Source: Rhodobacter xanthinilyticus (GTDB taxonomy: Bacteria; Pseudomonadota; Alphaproteobacteria; Rhodobacterales; Rhodobacteraceae). From it: a stretch of DNA of 64,000 nucleotides. The stretch covers positions 2,265,501 through 2,329,500 of the forward strand of contig NZ_CP017781.1 in the NCBI RefSeq assembly GCF_001856665.1, in the 5' to 3' direction. This document shows, one piece after another, positions 58,693 to 64,000 of the stretch. Below the pieces are notes generated by a model, which did no database searches, was not told where the DNA came from, and saw only the letters and a list, made by a program, of their open reading frames with translations. A program made the position numbers and the translations under genes. The stretch's first letter is position 1, and each line of letters opens with the position of its first letter.

Positions 58693-59643
58693 ATGAGCGA
58701 ACAGGATCGGATCTTCCCCGGCATCGCGCTGATGCTCGGGTTTTGTATCATCGCGCCCCTCATCGATGTTGCCTCGAAACTCGCGGCGCAATCGGTGCCG
58801 GTGGGCACGGTGACCTTGGGGCGGTATCTGGTGCAGGCGGCGCTGATGGCGCCGATCGTGCTGGCGATGCGGCTCAGTTGGCGGGTCAGCCGGCATGCGG
58901 GGTGGCTGCTTCTCGCGCGCTCGGCGGTGTCGATCGTGGCGACCTATTGTTTCGTGGCGGCGGTGCAGGTGATGCCGATTGCCGATGCGCTGGCCATCGC
59001 CTTCGTCGAGCCCTTCGTGATCTTGCTGATCGGGCGGTTCTGGATGGGCGAGGAGGTCGGGCCGCGCCGGCTGGCGGCCTCGGTCGTGGGCTTCATCGGC
59101 GCGCTCTTCGTGATCCAGCCCTCCTTCACCACCTTTGGCGCGGTGGCGCTCTTCCCGCTCGGCACGGCGGTCTGTTTTGCGCTCTATATCCTGCTCACCC
59201 GCGCGCTTTCGCGCCACATGCACCCCGTCACGATGCAGCTCCATACCGCGCTCGTCGCCGCCGTGCTCTGCCTGCCGCTTCTCGGCCTTGGCACCGCGGC
59301 CGGGCTCAAGGAGCTCTCCTTCGCGCAGCCCACCGGCATCTTCTGGCTGTGGTGCTTCTGCGTCGGGCTCGCCTCGACGGTCAGCCACATGTCGATGACC
59401 TATGCGCTCAAGCTCGCCCCCTCGACGACGCTCGCGCCGCTGCATTATTTCGAGATGCTGACCGCGACGCTCTTCGGCTTCCTCGTCTTTGGCGATTTCC
59501 CGAACGCGCTCACTTGGATCGGCATCGCGATCATCACCGGCTCCGGGCTCTACCTCATCCACCGCGAGCGGGTGACAGCCCGAGCCCGCAAAGCGCCGCC
59601 CGCAGAGCCGCTTTCGGCAGCAGAACCAACGCCGCTCCGCTGA
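58693..59643 (+). CDS. DMT-superfamily transporter (EamA-type)
   Basis: 316 residues, ten predicted helices in two EamA repeats: first VGTVTLGRYLVQAALMAPIV to IGRFWMGEEVGPRRLAASVVGFIGALFV, second CFALYILLTRALSRHMHPV to LHYFEMLTATLFGFLVFGDFPNALTWIGIAIITGSGLYLI. Related to RhaT/SAM-like exporters; substrate unknown. Its last 29 codons overlap the 3' end of thiN on the other strand. Confidence 0.85.
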   Translation: MSEQDRIFPGIALMLGFCIIAPLIDVASKLAAQSVPVGTVTLGRYLVQAALMAPIVLAMRLSWRVSRHAGWLLLARSAVSIVATYCFVAAVQVMPIADALAIAFVEPFVILLIGRFWMGEEVGPRRLAASVVGFIGALFVIQPSFTTFGAVALFPLGTAVCFALYILLTRALSRHMHPVTMQLHTALVAAVLCLPLLGLGTAAGLKELSFAQPTGIFWLWCFCVGLASTVSHMSMTYALKLAPSTTLAPLHYFEMLTATLFGFLVFGDFPNALTWIGIAIITGSGLYLIHRERVTARARKAPPAEPLSAAEPTPLR

Positions 59644-60223
59644 TCTCGAGGGTCACGGGCCCGAGCGCCTCGTTCGAGGTGCCGACCCGCCCCGCGGGGT
59701 CGAAGGCGAGCCCCTCGATCGGCCAGCGCAGCCCCGTCGAGCGCCCGCTCACCGGCCCGAAGGGAAACAGCGACACCCGCGTGCCCGGCCCGAGATCGAG
59801 CGCAAGCCGGGGCGGCGCGCGGAAGATCACCTCCTCCTCGCCGATCAGGATCACCGGGCGCGGCTCCTGCACGATATCGCTGAGCGTGGCGAGCGTATGG
59901 TCGAGCCGCAGCCCGGTGAAGCCGAGCCCGAGGAAAAACGGCGCCGCGACATGGGCGAGGCATTTGCCGAAATCGGTGCTGTCTTGCTCGGCCACCGGAT
60001 GCACCCGCGCCCCGAGCCGCGCGCGCGCGCCCTCCGAGAGGCTGTCGAGATCGCCGATCACCGCCGCGGGGGTGATCCCCATGCCGAGCGCCGCATCGCC
60101 GCCGCCGTCCGCCGCCACCAGCCGCGGCGCGATTGTCAACGCCGCGTGGACATCCGCCGCCGCCACGGCCCCCCCGCCAAGCAGCGTTACACCGGTGTCA
60201 GACTGGACAATAGGCGTTTTCAT
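59555..60223 (-). CDS. thiN: Thiamine pyrophosphokinase
   Basis: 222 residues. TPK-family motifs: LVAADGGGDAALGMGITPAAVIGDLDSL near 30-57 (metal and ATP site), DSTDFGKCLAH, and LGFTGLRLDHTLATLSD, with the C-terminal beta-sandwich LSLFPFGPVSGRSTGLRWPIEGLAFD-type segment. It converts thiamine to the cofactor TPP in one step. Start at ATG 60223 (MKTPIVQSD). The last 89 bases overlap the DMT transporter gene tail to tail; both reading frames look genuine to the end. Confidence 0.92.
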   Translation of the reverse strand: MKTPIVQSDTGVTLLGGGAVAAADVHAALTIAPRLVAADGGGDAALGMGITPAAVIGDLDSLSEGARARLGARVHPVAEQDSTDFGKCLAHVAAPFFLGLGFTGLRLDHTLATLSDIVQEPRPVILIGEEEVIFRAPPRLALDLGPGTRVSLFPFGPVSGRSTGLRWPIEGLAFDPAGRVGTSNEALGPVTLEISGAALVLLPKAALRAALCGLGLSPARGG

Positions 60224-60366
60224 ACGCCATTTGATGCCAATTGCGGCAAAGAAACACAATCAAACTCGATAAAATTCCCCGCATTTGCCTTTTTTCGTTC
60301 ACGCTAAAGCACCAGTTTACCTCGAATGTGGGCGCAATGAGGTTCAATAGGAAAGCGAGCGGGCCA
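60224..60366. promoter_or_regulatory. Divergent region thiN / large acidic protein gene
   Basis: 143 bases, one of the most AT-rich stretches in the window (around 60250-60310, with a run of six T). No clean sigma-70 pair and no TPP-riboswitch-like fold was recognised in front of thiN. Confidence 0.35.
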
Positions 60367-63093
60367 ATGGTTGGAGCGAGTAAAATCCTCACCGTGTCCT
60401 ACGGGACGTTCTCGTGCACCCTCGAAGGGTTTGACGAGCCGTTCAACACGATGAAGGCAATCGCGGAATATTTCCGCGACCTGGCGGCCGACGACCGCTA
60501 TTTCGGGGCCGAGCCCCCGCAGCCCGATGCGGAGATGCTCCACAAGATCGCCGAGCGCGAGATCCAGCGCCGAGTCGAGGCGAAGATCAACGCCAATGGC
60601 GTGATCTTGCGCCCCGAGGCCGTGCCCGAGATCGCCCCTGCGGCGGCCGTTTCGCCGGCGGCGCCCATGGCCGAGCCCGTGTCCGAACCCGTGCCCGAGC
60701 CCGTGTCCGAGCCCGTCGCCGAAGCCCTCGCGGAGCCTGTCGAGGCGCCTACCGAGGCGCCGGTCGCGCCCGCCGCCGAGCCGCCCGCTTCGGAGCCCGT
60801 GGCGGAAGCCCTCGACGCGCCGCAGGCGGAGCCCGCCCCCGTCGCAGACCCTGTCGCCGCCGCGCCTGTCGCCGAAGACCCTGTCGCTCCCGAGCCGGTG
60901 ATCGAGGCGCCGCGGGCCGAGCCCGTCGCCGCCGCCGAGCCGGTCGTGGCGCCCGAGCCCGCGCATGTCGCGCCGGCGCTCTCGGTGCCCGAATCGGTCG
61001 CGGCGAAGCTGCAACGGATCCGCGCCGCCGTGGCCACCGCCCGCGCCGCCGCCGCCCAGCATGCCGAGCCCGCCGAGGCCGAAACCCTCGAGGCGCCCGC
61101 GGCCGAGACCCCGGCCGCGCCGCTTGCGCAGATGTTTGCCGAGGCGCCGCTGACCGAGGCCGCCGCCCCGCAAGAGGACGATCTGAGCGATTTCGCGATC
61201 GAGCCCGAGAGCGAGGATTTCGGCTATACGCTCGCAGCTGGCGCGCCCGAAGCTCTGGAGCCGGAAGCTCTGGAGCCGGAAGCGGAAGCGGAGCCCGTCG
61301 CCGAGATCGCGCCGGTCGCGGCCCCCGAAGTGCAGCCGGAGGCGGAGGTCGATCAGGCCGCGCCGGAGGCCGAGGAGGCCGAGGACCACGACGACGACGC
61401 CGAGGACGAGGACAGCGCCGAAGCCTCGGGCGATGCGCCGGAGGATTTCTTCGCCAACCGCGCCGCCCGTCGCGCCGCCCGCCGCGCCGCGCGGGAAGCG
61501 CGTGCCGCCGCCGAAGCCGCCCGCGCCGCCGCCGAGGCCCCGCGCGATGCTGCGCCGGTCGCAGAGGCGGTGAGCGTTGCGCAGCTGCCCGAGCGCGCCC
61601 CCGAAGAGGCCGAGCGTCCGCGCATTCGCGCCCGGGTCATCAAGGTGCGCCGCCCCGAACCGATCGCGCCGGCTTCGGCCGCCGCGCCCGCCGCGCCCGC
61701 CGAGCCCGGCGAGGACCGGGATGCGCTGATCGCTGCGGCGCTCGGTGCCGGGGCCCGGGCCGAGAGCGATCTCGCCTCGGGGCTGACGCCGGAGCAGGAA
61801 GACGCGCTGATGGCCGAGCTTGCCGCGCTCGAAAGCGAGCCGCTGGCGGTGGGCGAGGACACGCTTCTGGGTGCGCCGCTGGCCGCCGAGGCGCCCGCGC
61901 TGCAACTCGAGGCGGAGACGGAGACCCCGGTTGAGGCCAAGGCCGCGCTCGATCTCGAGGCCTTCGCCTTCGAGGAGCCGATGGCCGAGGACGTCGAGGA
62001 CGTCGACGCGATCGAGGAAGCGGAGCTTGTCGAGGAGGAGGATCACGACGAGGCGCTGGCCGCGGTGATGGCGGCGGTGGCCGAGCCGAGCGCGGCGCCG
62101 CAATGGGCCGCGCCCGAGGCGGCGGTTGACGCCGAGGCAGACGCCGAGGAGGCGCTCATCGCCGAGCTTGCGGCGGAGATCGACGCGGCGGAAGAGGCGC
62201 CGGAGTTCGATGCGCTCGAAGAGATCGACGCGGCCGAGGAGGCCGAGAGCGACGCTGTCGCGGCCGAGGAGCTCGACGCCCCGGCCGCGCCGGAGCCCGA
62301 GGCGCCCGCCGTCCACGCCCCTCCCGCGCGCCCCGCCGCGCCGAGCCTGCCCGCCGCCCAGGACAGCGATCTCGCGCGGCTGATGGACAAGGCCGATGCG
62401 CAGATCTCGGGCAATGAGACGCGCCGCCGCTTCTCGGCGATCGCGCATCTGAAGGCCGCCGTCGCCGCGACCGTGGCCGACCGGCGGCTGAAGGGCGCGC
62501 CGAAGGCCGAGGACGAGACCCGCCCCTATCGCGACGATCTCGATCAGGCCGTGCGCCCGCGCCGACCGGTCGCCGCCGCCCATGCCGCCACCCGCCGCCC
62601 GGAGGTTTCCGGCGGCCGTGCGGCGCCGCTCGTGCTCGTCTCCGAACAGCGCGTCGATCGCACCCCGGAAACGCCGGTGTCGCCGGTCGTCGTGCGCCCG
62701 CGGCGGATCTCGAGCCTGCAGCGCGCCACGCCCGAGACCGAGGCCGAGACCGAGTTCGACGCGGAGGCTTTCGAGGCCGAGGAAGCGCCCGCCCCGGCGC
62801 CGGCAGGGGCCTCGAGCTTTGCCGATTATGTCGAGGCGCGCGGCGCGCAGGGGCTCGCCGAGCTTCTGGAGGCCGCCGCGGCCTATACCGAACAGGTCGA
62901 GGGGCGCCCGCATTTCTCGCCGCCCCATATCCTCAAGAAGGTCGCTGCGACCGATGAGGGCGCGGGCGCGAGCCGCGAGGAGCGGCTGCGGGTGTTTGGA
63001 AAACTGCTGCGTCAGGGCAAGATCGCGAAGGTCCGGCGCGGCCAATATGCGATCACCGAGGCCTCGCGCTACTACGACAGCAAGAGCGCCTGA
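60367..63093 (+). CDS. Very large acidic Ala/Glu/Pro-rich protein, conserved ends
   Basis: 908 residues. A folded-looking N terminus (1-85: SKILTVSYGTFSCTLEGFDEPF, MKAIAEYFRDLAADDRYFGAEPP, AEREIQRRVEAKI) and C terminus (about 816-908: SFADYVEARGAQGLAELLEAAAAYTEQV, REERLRVFGKLLRQGKIAKVRRGQYAI, winged-helix-like) enclose about 700 residues of disordered, strongly acidic Ala/Glu/Pro sequence. A basic patch RRAARRAARRAAREARAAAE lies near 365-390. Two in-frame tandem repeats occur. No signal peptide. Conserved ends suggest a real cytoplasmic protein of Rhodobacteraceae, perhaps a nucleoid or polar organiser; function unknown. ATG 60337 is an alternative start. Confidence 0.8.
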   Translation: MVGASKILTVSYGTFSCTLEGFDEPFNTMKAIAEYFRDLAADDRYFGAEPPQPDAEMLHKIAEREIQRRVEAKINANGVILRPEAVPEIAPAAAVSPAAPMAEPVSEPVPEPVSEPVAEALAEPVEAPTEAPVAPAAEPPASEPVAEALDAPQAEPAPVADPVAAAPVAEDPVAPEPVIEAPRAEPVAAAEPVVAPEPAHVAPALSVPESVAAKLQRIRAAVATARAAAAQHAEPAEAETLEAPAAETPAAPLAQMFAEAPLTEAAAPQEDDLSDFAIEPESEDFGYTLAAGAPEALEPEALEPEAEAEPVAEIAPVAAPEVQPEAEVDQAAPEAEEAEDHDDDAEDEDSAEASGDAPEDFFANRAARRAARRAAREARAAAEAARAAAEAPRDAAPVAEAVSVAQLPERAPEEAERPRIRARVIKVRRPEPIAPASAAAPAAPAEPGEDRDALIAAALGAGARAESDLASGLTPEQEDALMAELAALESEPLAVGEDTLLGAPLAAEAPALQLEAETETPVEAKAALDLEAFAFEEPMAEDVEDVDAIEEAELVEEEDHDEALAAVMAAVAEPSAAPQWAAPEAAVDAEADAEEALIAELAAEIDAAEEAPEFDALEEIDAAEEAESDAVAAEELDAPAAPEPEAPAVHAPPARPAAPSLPAAQDSDLARLMDKADAQISGNETRRRFSAIAHLKAAVAATVADRRLKGAPKAEDETRPYRDDLDQAVRPRRPVAAAHAATRRPEVSGGRAAPLVLVSEQRVDRTPETPVSPVVVRPRRISSLQRATPETEAETEFDAEAFEAEEAPAPAPAGASSFADYVEARGAQGLAELLEAAAAYTEQVEGRPHFSPPHILKKVAATDEGAGASREERLRVFGKLLRQGKIAKVRRGQYAITEASRYYDSKSA
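60672..60719 (+). repeat. Four 12-bp tandem repeats
   Basis: GAGCCCGTGTCC-type unit four times with point changes, encoding EPVS-EPVP-EPVS-EPVA inside the large acidic protein. Confidence 0.75.
61249..61278 (+). repeat. Two perfect 15-bp tandem repeats
   Basis: GAAGCTCTGGAGCCG twice in a row (61249-61263, 61264-61278), encoding EALEP units, with a degenerate third. Points to recent slippage in the acidic region. Confidence 0.75.
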
Positions 63094-63111
63094 CCCGCAG
63101 CCAACGCATTG

Positions 63112-63138
63112 AAACGGAGGGGGTTTCCCCTCCGTTTT
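63112..63138. terminator. Terminator between the acidic-protein gene and DUF2842
   Basis: AAACGGAGGGG-GTTT-CCCCTCCGTTTT: 11-bp perfect stem with T-run on the plus strand and A-rich start, serving convergent genes on both strands. Confidence 0.85.
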
Positions 63139-63370
63139 ACTTTTCGGCGTCCGGGTCTTCGCGGCCGACTCCGGTGAACACCGGCTTGAGCGGCGCCATC
63201 CACAGGAAACCGAGCCCGACATAGACGCCAAGTTCCGCCCAGATCGGCAGCCGCCCGAAGCGCGCATCGAGCCAGCCCGTCAGGCTGACCGCGGCCACGA
63301 TATAAAGCGGCAAGCCGACCACCAGAACGAGCAACGACAGGCGGCGGCGGGTTTTGTAGGACAGGCTCAT
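63137..63370 (-). CDS. DUF2842 small membrane protein
   Basis: 77 residues, two transmembrane helices (about 11-32, LLVLVVGLPLYIVAAVSLTGWL, and 44-62, AELGVYVGLGFLWMAPLKPV). The YKTRRRLSLLVLVVGLPLYI opening and LWMAPLKPVF end match DUF2842, a family restricted largely to alphaproteobacteria, of unknown function. It lies downstream of purA on the same strand, behind a strong terminator. Confidence 0.85.
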   Translation of the reverse strand: MSLSYKTRRRLSLLVLVVGLPLYIVAAVSLTGWLDARFGRLPIWAELGVYVGLGFLWMAPLKPVFTGVGREDPDAEK

Positions 63371-63403
63371 CGCAGGTCTCCTTGGCCATCAGAGGCCAGA
63401 TAG

Positions 63404-63435
63404 GAAAACGGCGGCCCTCAGGTCAAGGGCCGCCG
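63404..63435 (-). terminator. Rho-independent terminator of purA
   Basis: On the minus strand CGGCGGCCCT, 7-base loop, AGGGCCGCCG followed by TTTTCC: 10-bp perfect stem, 24 bases after the purA stop. Confidence 0.88.
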
Positions 63436-63458
63436 AAAGACTGTGCCGGCGGGCCGGA

Positions 63459-64000
63459 TCAATCCGCGAAGGGGTCGGTGACGAGGATCGTGTCGTCGCG
63501 CTCGGGGCTCGTCGAGAGCATCGCGACCGGGCAGCCGATCAGCTCCTCGATGCGGCGGACATATTTCACCGCGGCGCCGGGCAGATCGGCCCAGCTGCGC
63601 GCGCCCTCGGTCGATTGCGACCAGCCCTCGACCTCTTCATAGACCGGGGTGCAGCGCGCCTGTTGGTCGGCGGCGGTGGGCAGGTAATCGAGCACCACGC
63701 CGTCGAGCTCATAGCCCGTGCAGATCTTGATCGTCTCGAACCCGTCGAGCACATCGAGTTTCGTCAGAGCAATGCCGTTGATCCCCGAGATCGCGCAGGT
63801 CTGGCGCACGAGCGCGGCATCGAACCAGCCGCAGCGGCGCTTGCGCCCGGTGACGGTGCCGAATTCATGGCCGCGCGTGCCCAGCCGCTCGCCATCGGCA
63901 TCCTTCAGCTCGGTCGGGAACGGGCCTTCGCCGACGCGGGTCGTGTAGGCCTTGACGATGCCGAGGACGAAATCGATGGCGTTCGGCCCGAGGCCTACGC
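63459..64000 (-). CDS. purA: Adenylosuccinate synthetase, C-terminal-side part (5' end outside window)
   Basis: About 180 codons of an open minus-strand frame that runs off the right edge; the visible part contains [42 protein letters not shown] and the C-terminal [24 protein letters not shown]. These are PurA signatures: [11 protein letters not shown] binds near IMP and TKLDVLDG is the GTP guanine-recognition motif. PurA joins IMP and aspartate to adenylosuccinate using GTP, the first committed step to AMP. An internal GTG near 63809 is not the start. Terminator directly follows. Confidence 0.95.
   Translation of the reverse strand, partial: VGLGPNAIDFVLGIVKAYTTRVGEGPFPTELKDADGERLGTRGHEFGTVTGRKRRCGWFDAALVRQTCAISGINGIALTKLDVLDGFETIKICTGYELDGVVLDYLPTAADQQARCTPVYEEVEGWSQSTEGARSWADLPGAAVKYVRRIEELIGCPVAMLSTSPERDDTILVTDPFAD

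Noticed and set aside
60304-63267. 987-codon minus-strand frame opposite the acidic-protein gene
   Set aside because: Gly/Arg-rich mirror of an Ala/Glu/Pro-coding strand. The plus frame has conserved folded-looking ends and ends at a proper terminator; the minus frame also runs through DUF2842.

Overview
The window is a 64 kb piece of a high-GC alphaproteobacterial chromosome, most likely from the Rhodobacter clade (Rhodobacteraceae/Paracoccaceae). The pointers are a ferredoxin very close to Rhodobacter capsulatus ferredoxin VI, a DUF2484 gene beside murC, a DUF1127 gene followed by CcsR-type hairpin RNAs, a UpsM-like leader in front of mraZ, and gene order of the whole division cluster. Both edges cut genes: a FAD-linked D-lactate-type dehydrogenase on the left and purA on the right. 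No tRNA, rRNA, CRISPR array, prophage or insertion sequence was seen; this is core chromosome.

Layout. 0-1.5 kb: end of a flavin dehydrogenase gene plus a small SnoaL-like gene. 1.5-27.8 kb: a minus-strand division and cell-wall (dcw) cluster, read from right to left as mraZ-rsmH-ftsL-ftsI-murE-murF-mraY-(TPR-like gene)-murD-ftsW-murG-murC-DUF2484-(transglutaminase)-murB-ddl-ftsQ-ftsA-ftsZ-lpxC-bamD-recN. Many junctions overlap by one to four bases, so translational coupling is likely. A plus-strand chrA interrupts the cluster between murD and ftsW. 27.7-28.4 kb: a long regulatory leader with a hairpin terminator, decameric GGGAA repeats and DnaA boxes. 28.4-30.5 kb: mrp, the DUF1127 gene and five tandem CcsR-like RNA units. 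30.5-46.7 kb: metabolism and housekeeping (rlmJ, a CoA-transferase, a Hint-domain protein, uvrD, folE2, metZ, yciB, transporters, ftsY, a YhhN protein, alkB, xseA). 46.7-60.2 kb: purD, sdaA, rpiA, gor, hflK-hflC, a Do-type protease, ferredoxin VI, purU, a DMT exporter and thiN. 60.3-64 kb: a very large acidic protein, DUF2842 and purA.

How it works together. The dcw genes make lipid-linked peptidoglycan precursor (MurB-G, Ddl, MraY), polymerise and cross-link it at the septum (FtsW, FtsI) and build the divisome (FtsZ, A, Q, L). lpxC and bamD add lipopolysaccharide and outer-membrane protein assembly. The right half holds envelope and protein quality control (HflKC, DegP-like), redox (Gor, FdVI) and purine/one-carbon enzymes (PurD, PurU, PurA).

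The most interesting non-coding parts are the CcsR array (ten CCTCCTCC-loop hairpins in five pairs), the leader of the dcw cluster, and two dispersed families of palindromic intergenic repeats.
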